From positions 6,767,962 to 6,831,961 of the forward strand of contig NC_067208.1 in assembly GCF_026262505.1 (NCBI RefSeq): a stretch of 64,000 nt of DNA, in the 5' to 3' direction. The translations under genes were made by a program, and so were the position numbers. Positions 1-10,001 of the stretch are shown piece by piece; position 1 is the first letter of the stretch; the number at the start of each line of letters is the position of its first letter. The stretch is from Trichomonas vaginalis G3. Lineage: Eukaryota; Parabasalia; Trichomonadida; Trichomonadidae. The notes beneath the pieces were generated by a model, which saw nothing but the letters and a program-made list of their open reading frames with translations, was not told the origin of the DNA and did not search any database.

Positions 1-2
1 AG

Positions 3-65
3 AATCCACGAATGATTGCAAAGAAATTGAGAGAAGAGGAAGAAGCTAAGAAAAATAATAAGTAA
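3..65 (+). CDS. 3' end of an unidentified gene (partial)
   Basis: An open frame enters from the left edge and ends at a TAA at 63-65. The last 20 residues are strongly charged (lysine/glutamate-rich). It converges on the PolB gene with only four bases between the stop codons. Too little is present to assign a family. Confidence 0.35.
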   Translation, partial: NPRMIAKKLREEEEAKKNNK

Positions 66-69
66 GTGT

Positions 70-3000
70 TTAGAACTTTAACTTACGTTCAAAAGATGAC
101 TTCGTTGAAATAGTGAAGTCCTTATTTTTGTTGAAGCATGGTTTCGAACCAATGCACAAGTCAAAGGTTATCTCATCACCTTCATAAAGAGATTTGTACA
201 ATTCCACGATGCTATATTTTTCCCCAACTTTCTCAGGGAAGAACAAACCTTTCTTCTCGTCATAATGTACTTGTATCGCATCTGGGAACATTTGGTTTGC
301 AGTAAGTGCAATTACGTCCTGTGTGATTCCCTTCATTCGACAGTGGAAAGCAATTTCCTTGAGGTCATTGGTTAATTCGTCGAGGTAAGTCTTCTTTCCA
401 ACGAATATAGATCTTTGTGCCTTAGACATATGTCCTGCAGTAATCTCTGCAAAGTCTGAATGAAATTGACCCAGTGCTTTTCCAATGAGTTCTCTGTTAT
501 ACCTTCTCTTGTATTCTTCTGCTAACTTATCTAAGTCCTTCTCATACAAGTGTAAACTATCTGTATCCTGATAGAACAACTTCAAGCCCAAATCTTCTGC
601 TGTGAAGAATACTTCATTCATGATTCGTTTGGACATAGAAAGGATTGAAACACCTAATGGACAATAGTTAAAGTGACGAACGATAGGTTTAAATGACTTT
701 ACACATGAAAGTTCGGAATCGGGGATGAACTCTATTGTCTGTATGTCATTATAGTTCTTAATGATATAGTCAGTGAGCTTATTGTCCTTGATGAAACGAA
801 TCTTTTTGTCAATGGGCTTTAATATCGTCTTACCATAGATACTGTTCAAAAGAAGTTTGATGATCTCTTGTATCGGATTACCTTCCTTCTTATACTTAGC
901 ACGTAATTCGAAGAGCTTCTTAACTTCATTCCTTATTGTCATGTCCCTTTTTCCATCATAATAGTATCCATCAATGACTTTGCATGAGATCTCTTGGAAC
1001 TTGATCAGATCTTGAAGCGTAATGTGGTCTACGAACATCTTGCAGCATGTATTGGAACTTCTGGCAACATGTAAGTCAGGGTTGATGTCAGGATTGACGA
1101 CAATCAATGGGAATGCTGAGTTCTTACCGATCGACAAGATCTCGATCTGACAGTAAAATCCTGAGATGAACTTTTCCTTTGTTGGTTCAGCTTGGTCATC
1201 ATCAAAGAGATGCTCCAACAAGTATTCACTGCTCTTCATCTCTTCTGTCATAACTTTTGGAATTCCTTCTAAACAGTAAAGTCTAGCAATTGCTGATGGA
1301 TACAATGATACAGCATCGAAGTCAGTGATGAGTTCTCCTTCATTGTATTGCTTCTTGTTCTCAGCTAGCATGCATCTTCCTCCTTGAATACACTTGGAAA
1401 TATATTCACGAGGTTTTCCTGCAAGATCAAAGAGATTACCGTTCTTCCAATATACTCTCTTCTCAAAGAGTTTGTTTGAGATAGAACTTATTGAAACATA
1501 ATCATAAGCATCTATTTCAAACTCAGTCATGAGGTCATTGCGGAACTTAAGAAAGCCATCTCGTAAAATGCGTACATCTTGACCGCAATAGAATGACGAA
1601 TAAACTTCCATGTCAAAGTGTTCATCATCAATCTTGCAATCTTCAATCTTCTCAATGTTCTCATTAAAAGCTTCAATATCTTTGACATGATTCATGGCAT
1701 CATCGATGTTACCAACTTTAGTTGTATTAACTAACTCTTCCGTGTAGTAATTATATGGGAAAACTTCTTTTTCACCACTAGTGAGGTGAAACATTTCAGG
1801 GAATCTTTCCAACTTAGTTGAGATGATTGCATAAGAGTCTTTGAAGCAGAGAAGTTTTCCTTTGTACTTTCCTTGTATCTGCATCGTTTGTGAACCTTTG
1901 ATGATTGGAGTTCCTGTAATCTCTTCTAACTGAGACATGAGAAAAGTGACATCGTACGATAAGTTGTGGAAATAAACTAAACTCTTATCTGGTAAAGCTT
2001 CGAGGAATTTTGACGCACAGTCACTTCCCCAAATTGATGTATAACCATCATCGTCATCTTCCATGAAACAAATGTTGTATGCTTTGTGAATGTTTCCATC
2101 AGTTGATGCTTCGAAGTCAGCAAAGAAAACATGTTCTCTTGGGAACTTCATGTCTTTCTTCGTCTCTGAACTCCAATCTTTCTTCATCCTTGCGCAATAA
2201 CGCTCATTGTATGTGAGGTCAATCATTTCTTCAAGGTTCTCATTATACATCGTTGTGAAGTATGTGCAAAGTTCTCCTGTTCTAATTGGTTCGAAATAAT
2301 TGTTAGCAAACAAGAGTTCAATGACTTTTGCAAGTGGTGTAACTAACTTTGAGTTAATTGCATACCTTGTTTCATATCTTCTGTTAACTAACATCTTCTT
2401 CTCTAAAGTCCAATCCTTGCACAACTTACAAACATCTTCATAGTTCTTGATGAACATTGAACTTATTGGAAGCTTTTCGTTCAACATGTAGTGGTCATAC
2501 ATTAATAAAAGTTCTACTGTCATCTTTGGTTCTTCATCTGGTTCATAAGTATATGAATGATTTGAATACTTCTCGTTGTATTTGATGACATGGAACCTTA
2601 TTCCTGTTTCTTTGGCAATAACCTTAATCTTTGACATTGGAAAATCTTTGACACGAATGATTTCCCTCATATGATTAATTGTTGCTTCGTCAACACCAGC
2701 TTGAATACAAGCGTAGATGAAACATGAATCTTTCATCATCTTCTTTGCTGTCTCTGCATTAAGTTCGTTGAAGATCTGATACCTCTCTAAGTTAATAGGT
2801 AATTTGCATGTCCATGTCCAAAGCTGACCATTACGTGACCTGTTTCTCTTCTTTGAATGGTTTTGTTTGATGATCTTGAGTGCGATCTTTTCTTGACCTG
2901 CTGCTCTCATCGTATCTAACATAACTTGTTCTTCAGCTGTGAGTTTATATGGTGTGTACGTTCCTTTTCTCAAAGCAGAAGCATCAACATCTGAATAAGC

Positions 3001-3759
3001 TGTATAGTCAAAGATCTCGATCTTCCTTAACGAAGGAATACTACAAAGGAAGAAGTCATAGTTTGATTCAAGGACTTTAGATGCTAATTCTTGTACTTCT
3101 GCTATTGGAGCTTCATTAAGTAACTGATGAACTAATGATCCCATTGTATTGATGTTCAAATGACGCAAAATGTTTCTCTTCTCATCAAAGTCGTAATAGA
3201 ATGTCCACTTCTGTTTGAAAAGGTCTATCTGTCCAATGAACTTTGCCATAACTCTTGGAAACATCTTGTTGAAGTAATCTTTTCCTCTTGGACTGTATTG
3301 GTCAATGTTAAACATAATGAATCTTTCTCCTGCTTTAGTTATTGGGTCTAACCATTTCTCATCAGGAAGTTTTTGACCATTAATGTTCTTAACAACGTAA
3401 AAGGCATTCTGTATTTCTTTGTATGCTAATTCGCTCTCATCAATCTTTGGTGGAGGGTCTGAGTATATTGGTTGCATCTCCATTAACGCTCTATTATGAG
3501 ATCTCTGATCGTGATCTAAAGCAACTGGGGAATTTGAAGCTGGAACATTCATGATACCATTGTAGTCATCATAGAAGCTCTTAGCATTCTTGAAAATATC
3601 TGCTACACTTCCTGTACCTCCTTGATTCTTAATTGCCAGAGCTAATTTATTGGTAATGTCTTTAGCTTTCTTAGGCATTTTGATCCCAAACATATCAAGC
3701 ATACCTTTCTTATCTTCTGGTGAAAGGTTATTAACTAATCCTTTTATAGCATTGAGCAT
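70..3759 (-). CDS. Maverick protein-primed family B DNA polymerase (E1)
   Basis: 1229 residues with every signature of the family. The 3'-5' exonuclease motifs are FADFEAS near residue 547, HNLSYDVTF near 598 and YCGQDVRIL near 723. The polymerase motifs are DFDAVSLYPS (A) near 811, LLLNSIYGK (B) near 968 and YQDTDSLHL (C) near 1064. The long N-terminal region of over 500 residues precedes the exonuclease, as in other Polinton polymerases. In the family it copies the linear element from a terminal protein primer. The frame is open from end to end, so this part looks whole. It lies head-to-tail with the penton-like gene 43 bp upstream. Confidence 0.95.
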   Translation of the reverse strand: MLNAIKGLVNNLSPEDKKGMLDMFGIKMPKKAKDITNKLALAIKNQGGTGSVADIFKNAKSFYDDYNGIMNVPASNSPVALDHDQRSHNRALMEMQPIYSDPPPKIDESELAYKEIQNAFYVVKNINGQKLPDEKWLDPITKAGERFIMFNIDQYSPRGKDYFNKMFPRVMAKFIGQIDLFKQKWTFYYDFDEKRNILRHLNINTMGSLVHQLLNEAPIAEVQELASKVLESNYDFFLCSIPSLRKIEIFDYTAYSDVDASALRKGTYTPYKLTAEEQVMLDTMRAAGQEKIALKIIKQNHSKKRNRSRNGQLWTWTCKLPINLERYQIFNELNAETAKKMMKDSCFIYACIQAGVDEATINHMREIIRVKDFPMSKIKVIAKETGIRFHVIKYNEKYSNHSYTYEPDEEPKMTVELLLMYDHYMLNEKLPISSMFIKNYEDVCKLCKDWTLEKKMLVNRRYETRYAINSKLVTPLAKVIELLFANNYFEPIRTGELCTYFTTMYNENLEEMIDLTYNERYCARMKKDWSSETKKDMKFPREHVFFADFEASTDGNIHKAYNICFMEDDDDGYTSIWGSDCASKFLEALPDKSLVYFHNLSYDVTFLMSQLEEITGTPIIKGSQTMQIQGKYKGKLLCFKDSYAIISTKLERFPEMFHLTSGEKEVFPYNYYTEELVNTTKVGNIDDAMNHVKDIEAFNENIEKIEDCKIDDEHFDMEVYSSFYCGQDVRILRDGFLKFRNDLMTEFEIDAYDYVSISSISNKLFEKRVYWKNGNLFDLAGKPREYISKCIQGGRCMLAENKKQYNEGELITDFDAVSLYPSAIARLYCLEGIPKVMTEEMKSSEYLLEHLFDDDQAEPTKEKFISGFYCQIEILSIGKNSAFPLIVVNPDINPDLHVARSSNTCCKMFVDHITLQDLIKFQEISCKVIDGYYYDGKRDMTIRNEVKKLFELRAKYKKEGNPIQEIIKLLLNSIYGKTILKPIDKKIRFIKDNKLTDYIIKNYNDIQTIEFIPDSELSCVKSFKPIVRHFNYCPLGVSILSMSKRIMNEVFFTAEDLGLKLFYQDTDSLHLYEKDLDKLAEEYKRRYNRELIGKALGQFHSDFAEITAGHMSKAQRSIFVGKKTYLDELTNDLKEIAFHCRMKGITQDVIALTANQMFPDAIQVHYDEKKGLFFPEKVGEKYSIVELYKSLYEGDEITFDLCIGSKPCFNKNKDFTISTKSSFERKLKF

Positions 3760-3802
3760 GTTGGTCTTTTATAACCGATAAAAAAATATACGTTATTTTT
3801 TT

Positions 3803-4645
3803 TTAATCGTCATCGTAATCATAATCGTACGAAGATTCTGTATCATCATCACTGACATCATTGGTTTCTCTAACTTCTGGCTTATCTGGTTTAATCTCTA
3901 TCACCATAAACATTGGTGACAATAATCGAACAGGCTGATCTTGGAAGTCAACTAAGGTAAACGTAACATTAGTTAGTTCCCATGGAAATGCATCTATCCA
4001 TGGTGAGGATTCCTTACATATAAGTGGTTTACCAGATATCCAGAACTCATTGATGTTATAACATGTAGATCTGTACATGATCTTTCTTCGATCATCAACT
4101 TGGTCAATATTATTGAACCCAGAGATGACAGACATTGATGAACGAAGGTATAACTGATACCCGAAGTTGAGCATAGGTGGTTTTGGCATTTGTAGATAAT
4201 AATTATGTACAATAGGTAGTTCTATTCCATATGCACCTAAAATAAGATTTGCTCTATGTGAAGCATCTTTTAAATAGACTTTATGTCCTTTGTCCTGTGA
4301 CGTAAATATAAGTTGATTCGTAGCACTCAGTGAAACTGTTACATTATGTTGACCTTTTTTCTTGTTATAATAATCAAACTGTTTTGTTACAATCTCTTGT
4401 AGTTTTGATACAATAGTATCCATATCAAATGAAAGAGCTGACTTAAATGTACACACCTTTTCTTCTCCATCTTCGTCTAACTGTAAGACAAAATAATCTG
4501 TTTCGTCACAAACAATAAAGTTCGCCATAGTACTGACACTTTTTACTCTCATCTTTATCTTACTTGGATGCCCCATGTTAGGATCTGCTTGAAACTGTAT
4601 TGTCCCGTAGTTATTAGGATCAGTCGATTGTAGATAATACATCAT
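3803..4645 (-). CDS. Penton-like minor capsid protein (E1)
   Basis: 280 residues, beta-rich, with a very acidic Asp/Tyr tail. The stretch NVTFTLVDFQDQPVRLLSPM near residues 225-244 matches the E2 protein at 53023-53810 (NINLTLVDANFVPVKLLCPM). In Polintons a single-jelly-roll minor capsid protein forms the pentons; gene position next to the polymerase and fibre genes fits that. The assignment rests on similarity between elements and fold-type reasoning, not on a named motif. The gene starts 19 bp from the divergent fibre gene at 4665, so both promoters must lie in or beside that gap. Confidence 0.6.
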   Translation of the reverse strand: MMYYLQSTDPNNYGTIQFQADPNMGHPSKIKMRVKSVSTMANFIVCDETDYFVLQLDEDGEEKVCTFKSALSFDMDTIVSKLQEIVTKQFDYYNKKKGQHNVTVSLSATNQLIFTSQDKGHKVYLKDASHRANLILGAYGIELPIVHNYYLQMPKPPMLNFGYQLYLRSSMSVISGFNNIDQVDDRRKIMYRSTCYNINEFWISGKPLICKESSPWIDAFPWELTNVTFTLVDFQDQPVRLLSPMFMVIEIKPDKPEVRETNDVSDDDTESSYDYDYDDD

Positions 4646-4664
4646 TTTTATATGTAGTAAAAGA

Positions 4665-5900
4665 ATGAGTGTTGTTCCATATGCATATGAATGTTATAAG
4701 TCTAGCGTACTTCAATATAAAGAATATACTCTCAGAATTACTGATAATGCTTTAGTCATACATAAAGAAGGTGCTGATGAAGACATTACCATCGGTCCTG
4801 GTATATTACCTATCGAGCAACCAGATGGTACAATTGTTGAAACAGACTTAAATCAATACCTTCAAGCGTTACAGAATCGTGTGACAAAAGTAGAGAATAA
4901 TTACTTAGATGCTCCATTCTTCACAACTGATAGAGATTATATGTTTTCATGTATGGCGAGTAATGGTTTGCAAGAAACTCGTGAGGTAAATATTAATGAA
5001 GCATTAGAGACTATAATATATCATGTTAAACGGTTATTATCGATTGACCATGGAGTTCATTTTGACCCAAGGTCTACACTGTTCAATATACCAATGATTG
5101 AAAACAGTCAATTAACATTTAAAGAAGATACATTGTATAATGCTTTAAACGCAGCATTTGCTTATATATTAGGTCATGAACAAGTACAAAATAGTGGTAT
5201 TGCAATATACTTAGATAAAGTTATGTTAAAGAAACCATTGACATTCACAGAAGATGGTCCAAAAGCAACTGGTATTGTTGGTGATGGAACATTATTGACG
5301 AAAGAATACTTAGCAAGTCATGTCGGAGAATTTTTCTCCACTAATGATAGCATCAGTACAACACCAGAAGTTATTTTATTGAAGAAACCAATCACATTTG
5401 ATGTTAAAGGAAAGACAAAAGCAACTGGTATAGCTGGCGATGGAGTTCTTCTGACTAAGGAATACTTGAAGAAAAATATCAATGACTTCGTTGAAATTGT
5501 CAAAGATAAAGAATCTGGTCTTAAGTTCAACCCTTTATCATTCATCTTTGCCATAGCAAACGCCGGTGCTACTGCAGCCTCATGGATATCACTCCAGAGT
5601 CAAATAAATGCTCTTTGGGCTTTTGTTGAAAGTCAAGAAGGTATAGATACTGTTCTTGACACTCTGGGTAATCTTGGTCCAAATCATAAAGGAGGTTTTG
5701 TGGATGGAATAAAAAATTTAGTTGAAAAGACTAAAACAAGTTTCCAGAAGATAACTCATATAGAAAGATTCAGAAATGAAGGTTATATGGAACTTGAGAG
5801 TTTTGATGTGACTGGACCTTTGGAACCAATTCCAATGCACGTGATGCTAATGATGAAGAAGAGAAAGATCCTGGACCAAAAACAATCATTTCTACGTTAA
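4665..5900 (+). CDS. Tail-fibre-like / attachment protein 1 (E1)
   Basis: 411 residues. It contains an internal duplication: LKKPLTFTEDGPKATGIVGD near residue 190 and LKKPITFDVKGKTKATGIAG near 240, each followed by G(T/V)LLTKEYL. Such repeats are usual in phage-type fibres. A short region before the end reads NAGATAASWISLQSQINALW, common in viral fibre stalks. It begins a two-gene fibre cluster with the next gene. Role in host attachment is inferred from composition and neighbours. The 3' end abuts the next gene closely and the two may have been one transcription unit. Confidence 0.5.
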   Translation: MSVVPYAYECYKSSVLQYKEYTLRITDNALVIHKEGADEDITIGPGILPIEQPDGTIVETDLNQYLQALQNRVTKVENNYLDAPFFTTDRDYMFSCMASNGLQETREVNINEALETIIYHVKRLLSIDHGVHFDPRSTLFNIPMIENSQLTFKEDTLYNALNAAFAYILGHEQVQNSGIAIYLDKVMLKKPLTFTEDGPKATGIVGDGTLLTKEYLASHVGEFFSTNDSISTTPEVILLKKPITFDVKGKTKATGIAGDGVLLTKEYLKKNINDFVEIVKDKESGLKFNPLSFIFAIANAGATAASWISLQSQINALWAFVESQEGIDTVLDTLGNLGPNHKGGFVDGIKNLVEKTKTSFQKITHIERFRNEGYMELESFDVTGPLEPIPMHVMLMMKKRKILDQKQSFLR

Positions 5901-5971
5901 GTACTTTGTACCCTGATTTTGTGACCTTAGTGAAAGTTGCTAATACATCAAGAAAGAACAATAATATTAAT

Positions 5972-7360
5972 ATGTCTGGTACTGATGACCTTACTGATTA
6001 TCTTTATCTCATTCTTGCTGAATTAGCGAAGAAAGTTGAGGAGAACAAAAATAATGGAGGAAGAACTGCACTTAAGATTGCAGACAAAGCTGACAAAAGT
6101 TATGTTGACGAAGAGATACGTAAAGTTGCATCTAAAGAATATACTTTATCACAGTCTGTCATACTTAAGACAATCAAAGGTCCAGAGAAAGATATGTACC
6201 CAGGTGATGGTACAACAGTTAAAGTTAATGAAAGAGTTTCATTCCCATCTGGTATTGATGCAAAAGAAGTATATATTAATGGTGAAAACATCAATACAAC
6301 ATTGATTCCTTTGAAAAATAATGAGTTCACTGAACCTTTGACAGTTAAATCAATTCGTTCAAGAGAAGACAAACCTGTTATAATCAATAAAATAGGAGCT
6401 GATAATGACCAACCAGTTCAAATCAAGAAAATAAGAGCTGATGACATTATCTTGAACTATACTTTAGGCTCAAGTGCTCCACAAGAAGATCCTCATATGA
6501 GTTTAACAGAGACCTTGCAAAATTTGAATGGTACTGCATATAATATGTCTATGAGTTATAACAACTTTAAAGCACATGAGTTACCAGTTCTGTTAGACAA
6601 CAAAGCAGACAAAACTTATGTTAATGAACAGATCTCAAAGATCTCTAATGCATCTGTAAACAATGGAATACCTGAAAGCATTACAGTTAGCTTTGGTAAT
6701 AATGATATGGGTAAAGTTGCAATATTTATAAATTATAACATTGGTCCATCAGAAAAAGGTCCAAGTTACTATACATTGAGTCATGGTAAATCTATTGAAC
6801 TTGTGTTCCACAAAAAAGATGGAACAAACTTAACTATTCATCCTGGAGATACGTTTGAGTTTTATTTGAACGATGTCACCACAGTAGATTATACTTATAG
6901 ACCTTCTAACATGTTTGACATGATGTATCCAATTGGTTCTATATTTACATCAATGAGCTCAACAAGCCCGCAAACCCTTTATGGAGGTGTTTGGCAACCG
7001 ATTGTTGATCAGTTTCTTTACTGTTCTAACTCATCAATGGACTTTGGTGGTTCAAAGACTATCAGAGTTGAAAACCTTCCACCACACTCCCATAGGTTCA
7101 GTGCAACAACATCTACTAATGGAGAGCATTCACATTCAATGACAAAAAGAGGTTATACAAATCTTGCAGCAGGTTCTGATAGACAAGGTATGAATAGATA
7201 TGATATCACAGATGACCCTAGAGATGTTAGTACAGGTATTTTCTGCGGATCTGCAGGAAACCATACTCACACAGTAGCTGGAATCACAGATGCAACAGGA
7301 AAAGGTCAAGACTTCTTACCACCATTTATGACTGTATTCGCTTGGTTCAGAGCTGCTTAA
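5972..7360 (+). CDS. Tail-fibre protein with phage tail-collar-type tip (E1)
   Basis: The chosen start (MSGTDDLTDY) follows an AT-rich leader; the frame is open a little further upstream. The stalk has ADKSYVDEEI and DNKADKTYVN modules, typical fibre repeats. The C-terminal 150 residues, from MYPIGSIFTSMSSTSPQTLY to PPFMTVFAWFRA, match the phage tail-collar/short-tail-fibre tip, including GSKTIRVENLPPHSH with clustered histidines. Closely similar tips are found in the E3 and E2 fibres in this window. Probable function is receptor binding on the virion surface. Confidence 0.75.
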   Translation: MSGTDDLTDYLYLILAELAKKVEENKNNGGRTALKIADKADKSYVDEEIRKVASKEYTLSQSVILKTIKGPEKDMYPGDGTTVKVNERVSFPSGIDAKEVYINGENINTTLIPLKNNEFTEPLTVKSIRSREDKPVIINKIGADNDQPVQIKKIRADDIILNYTLGSSAPQEDPHMSLTETLQNLNGTAYNMSMSYNNFKAHELPVLLDNKADKTYVNEQISKISNASVNNGIPESITVSFGNNDMGKVAIFINYNIGPSEKGPSYYTLSHGKSIELVFHKKDGTNLTIHPGDTFEFYLNDVTTVDYTYRPSNMFDMMYPIGSIFTSMSSTSPQTLYGGVWQPIVDQFLYCSNSSMDFGGSKTIRVENLPPHSHRFSATTSTNGEHSHSMTKRGYTNLAAGSDRQGMNRYDITDDPRDVSTGIFCGSAGNHTHTVAGITDATGKGQDFLPPFMTVFAWFRAA

Positions 7361-7592
7361 CTCAAGATCACGATCACAAACTGTTTCTCAGTATGAATGA
7401 GTAGCTCTATTTTTACATCATTACTGAAGTATTTCTTTTCTTCATCAATGACAGAAAGAATGTTTTCATCATTTTAAAGATCTTACCAAAGTTAGATCTT
7501 CATCAGAAAATCTCAAAGAAAGACTCATTTATGCACTAATAAAAATATAGCTAATTATTTTTTTATCTGAACTTTTTATCGGGTATATAAAG

Positions 7593-8036
7593 ATGTCTGA
7601 ACATCATTTGAAGTTCTTTAAGATCCAACAGTTTGTAGATGAAGTGAAGAAGCAAAATAAAACAGCAAAGAGACTACTTATATGCTTACCACAAACATTA
7701 CGTCAAGGAAAGTATGGTTATAGTGCAAGTCCGATCATGATCTTTGTCGATAAGCAGAAATACACAAATGAAGGTTTAGCTAATTTACTCAAGTTTGAAA
7801 AGATAGCTATAAACATTCCTGACCATTTCTCAGCGAGAATAAACCTTGACAAGACTAAAAGTTATTGTTTATATGTAGATCTCACGAAATCAACAAAGAG
7901 TAAAGACAAAGAATATAACCCAGTTGAACTTAAGACAATGGGTAAGAACTTACTCAAAGCTGCTATCAAACCTGTCGAAGAGATCGACATTGAGGATGAA
8001 GCAGAAGAAATAGATGTAGATCCTGAAGTGTTATAA
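7593..8036 (+). CDS. Conserved Maverick protein, acidic C-terminus (E1)
   Basis: 147 residues, no known domain recognised. The ending EEIDVDPEVL is nearly the same as ENIDIDPEMF of the E2 protein at 51304-51723, and both are preceded by a short lysine-rich region. The 159-residue gene at 22328 in E3 has the same size and similar N-terminal layout. A conserved family of about 140-160 residues present in all three elements is therefore likely; function unknown. It lies downstream of the fibre pair, after 232 bp that contain no gene. Confidence 0.55.
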   Translation: MSEHHLKFFKIQQFVDEVKKQNKTAKRLLICLPQTLRQGKYGYSASPIMIFVDKQKYTNEGLANLLKFEKIAINIPDHFSARINLDKTKSYCLYVDLTKSTKSKDKEYNPVELKTMGKNLLKAAIKPVEEIDIEDEAEEIDVDPEVL

Positions 8037-8181
8037 ACGATAAAGTTTATTTTTGGAGGAAGATGGTGTCAGACCATTTGATCTGGCATGCTTGTTCTAG
8101 GTAATTGCAGAAACCTGGAAAGATTGTTATTGGTCTGAGTTTCATACCTGGTCTCTCATCTCTCCATTGAAGCAAGTAAAT

Positions 8182-8349
8182 TTACATGAAGAGTTCGTCT
8201 GGATTCTCAGGCTTTGGTACACACTGATCGAAGATCTGTATGACCTCTTCATGACCGTACTCCCTCTGGTCAGACATGAGTGTTCTGAAGAACTTTTGCA
8301 TCTTCGGACCAGGTTTAGCATCTATGCAACGAGTGGGTCTCATTGACAT
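8182..8349 (-). CDS. Small ORF, 55 residues, small-gene block (E1)
   Basis: Reads MSMRPTRCIDAKPGPKMQKF at the start and ends PENPDELFM. Codon use is richer in G and C than the flanking capsid-type genes, as in the rest of this block. It is divergent from the next gene, with a shared upstream stretch holding TGTCACTTTT at 8353-8362. A remnant at the same relative place in E2 (47632-47831) may be its counterpart, but similarity is weak. Function unknown. Confidence 0.4.
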   Translation of the reverse strand: MSMRPTRCIDAKPGPKMQKFFRTLMSDQREYGHEEVIQIFDQCVPKPENPDELFM

Positions 8350-8352
8350 TTT

Positions 8353-8362
8353 TGTCACTTTT
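8353..8362 (+). promoter_or_regulatory. TCACTTTT initiator-like motif
   Basis: TGTCACTTTT lies 11 bp upstream of the ATG at 8373. TCACTTTT fits the trichomonad initiator consensus TCAYTW, which is known to sit within about 20 bases of the start codon. The same motif occurs before or near 36460, 47831 and 48109 and close to element ends. Confidence 0.5.
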
Positions 8363-8372
8363 ATTTGGTCGA

Positions 8373-8579
8373 ATGGAAGGATTCGAGTTCATGCCACTTG
8401 ACAGCAAAGAAGGTGCAGAAGAGGTTGTTGTTGCTGCATTCTATGCGAGCTCACACGTTGACGCATTCCGAACTTACCAGGATGACCTCGAAAAAGAAGG
8501 TCGAAAGCTTGGAAAGATCCAAATGTTGCTTGAGTTCTTCCGTGGAAACCTTGCACAGAAGTATGAGAAGAAAGAATAA
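8373..8579 (+). CDS. Small conserved gene b of the small-gene block (E1)
   Basis: 68 residues starting MEGFEFMPLD, chosen because the initiator-like TCACTTTT lies just upstream. It is mostly helical and charged, with AAFYASSHVDAFRTYQDDLE in the middle. The E2 gene at 47871-48065 has a similar pattern (AAWQYLLDNFFEFSRYTLEN) and the same place in the block, so I treat them as the same family. No known domain. It is convergent with gene c downstream, 57 bp apart. Confidence 0.5.
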   Translation: MEGFEFMPLDSKEGAEEVVVAAFYASSHVDAFRTYQDDLEKEGRKLGKIQMLLEFFRGNLAQKYEKKE

Positions 8580-8636
8580 ACAACTAATTATTACTGAGCT
8601 TAGCTCATAAATGTAAGTTTTTACTCTGATCAGATC

Positions 8637-9143
8637 TTAGATCTCGTCGGGACAAGCGGAAAGGATAAAGTCCATGAGCTGGACTTTTGTCTTAGTGAGC
8701 GGTACTGCGGTCATGAGTAGTTCGCGCTTGTTTGAGCCACTTGGAACGCGACCCTTCCAATTCCTCATAGATCTCAAGGCAGAGATCGTGAAGAACTCAA
8801 GGACAAAGAGTCTTTGAGACTTGGTAAGGAATCCCTCATCATCTCTTTCATCCTGGAGGGTCTTTGTGGATGCAGTGGACTTGATCTCGTCTTCCTCGAT
8901 CGGATCATTCTCATAATCTTCATCACCCTTCTTCCTAAACGTCATCTGCTCTCTCTTGTAGTCGTTCCTGAGAGCATTGAGTCCAGCTTCAAGATCTTGT
9001 GAGTTCTTTGCAGGTTTATTGAAAGTTTTCTTTTCCTGCATTTGCTGTATAAGCTGGGTTTGCTGTTGCATCATCTGCATCATCATTGCCATCATATCTA
9101 GTGTTGGTGATGCTGGAGCTGGTGTTGTACCATCTTGGGACAT
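8637..9143 (-). CDS. Gene c of the small-gene block, Gln/Met-rich protein (E1)
   Basis: 168 residues starting MSQDGTTPAP. The start was chosen because everything further upstream is tandem repeat. A low-complexity Met/Gln region (MMQQQTQLIQQMQ) is followed by QDLEAGLNALRNDYKRE and ends LMDFILSACPDEI. The E2 gene at 47028-47603 has DQEFEEGLNRLRKDYA and VDFILAACPYK, clear homology. The frame remains open through the whole 15-bp repeat, so a longer repeat-bearing form is possible. Divergent from gene e, with the repeat array between them. Function unknown. Confidence 0.6.
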   Translation of the reverse strand: MSQDGTTPAPASPTLDMMAMMMQMMQQQTQLIQQMQEKKTFNKPAKNSQDLEAGLNALRNDYKREQMTFRKKGDEDYENDPIEEDEIKSTASTKTLQDERDDEGFLTKSQRLFVLEFFTISALRSMRNWKGRVPSGSNKRELLMTAVPLTKTKVQLMDFILSACPDEI

Positions 9144-9160
9144 TCGGTCGTCGGTTATGT

Positions 9161-9999
9161 CTTTACAAAAGACTGCTTTACAAAAGACAGCTTTACAAAA
9201 GACAGCTTTACAAAAGACAGCTTTACAAAAGACAGCTTTACAAAAGACTGCTTTACAAAAGACAGCTTTACAAAAGACAGCTTTACAAAAGACAGCTTTA
9301 CAAAAGACTGCTTTACAAAAGACAGCTTTACAAAAGACAGCTTTACAAAAGACAGCTTTACAAAAGACTGCTTTACAAAAGACAGCTTTACAAAAGACGT
9401 CTTGACAAAAGACAGCTTTACAAAAGACTGCTTTACAAAAGCATTTTCTCACAAAATTGAATACTTTTGCTTTACAAAAGACGTCTTGACAAAAGATTGC
9501 TTTACAAAAGTCTGCTTTACAAAAGACGTCTTGACAAAAGATTGCTTTACAAAAGTCTGCTTTACAAAAGACTGCTTTACAAAAGACAGCTTTACAAAAG
9601 ACAGCTTTACAAAAGACAGCTTTACAAAAGACAGCTTTACAAAAGACTGCTTTACAAAAGACAGCTTTACAAAAGACAGCTTTACAAAAGACTGCTTTAC
9701 AAAAGACAGCTTTACAAAAGACAGCTTTACAAAAGACAGCTTTACAAAAGACTGCTTTACAAAAGACAGCTTTACAAAAGACGTCTTGACAAAAGACAGC
9801 TTTACAAAAGACTGCTTTACAAAAGCATTTTCTCACAAAATTGAATACTTTTGCTTTACAAAAGACGTCTTGACAAAAGATTGCTTTACAAAAGTCTGCT
9901 TTACAAAAGACGTCTTGACAAAAGATTGCTTTACAAAAGTCTGCTTTACAAAAGTCTGCTTTACAAAAGACAGCTTTACAAAAGATTGCTTTACAAAAG
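9161..9999. repeat. 15-bp tandem repeat array between divergent genes c and e (E1)
   Basis: About 55 units of CTTTACAAAAGACAG and variants (GACTG, GATTG, GTCTG, GACGTCTTGACAAAA). The core CTTTACAAAAG has short palindromic arms. An interrupter containing CAAAATTGAATACTTT appears twice, at 9452-9467 and 9836-9851, exactly 384 bp apart, and the flanking units repeat with it, so there is a higher-order period. Since 15 and 384 are multiples of three, several frames on both strands stay open. Read on the minus strand it gives A(V/D/I)FCK pentapeptides. Confidence 0.95.
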
Positions 10000-10001
10000 C
10001 C

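Noticed and set aside
9161-9999. CRISPR-like array
   Set aside because: Units are contiguous 15-mers without unique spacers, and the setting is eukaryotic Maverick DNA.
9135-10001. Long plus-strand coding region of FTKDSF repeats
   Set aside because: It is the tandem repeat read through in an open frame; real homology to E2 begins only at the ATG at 10002.
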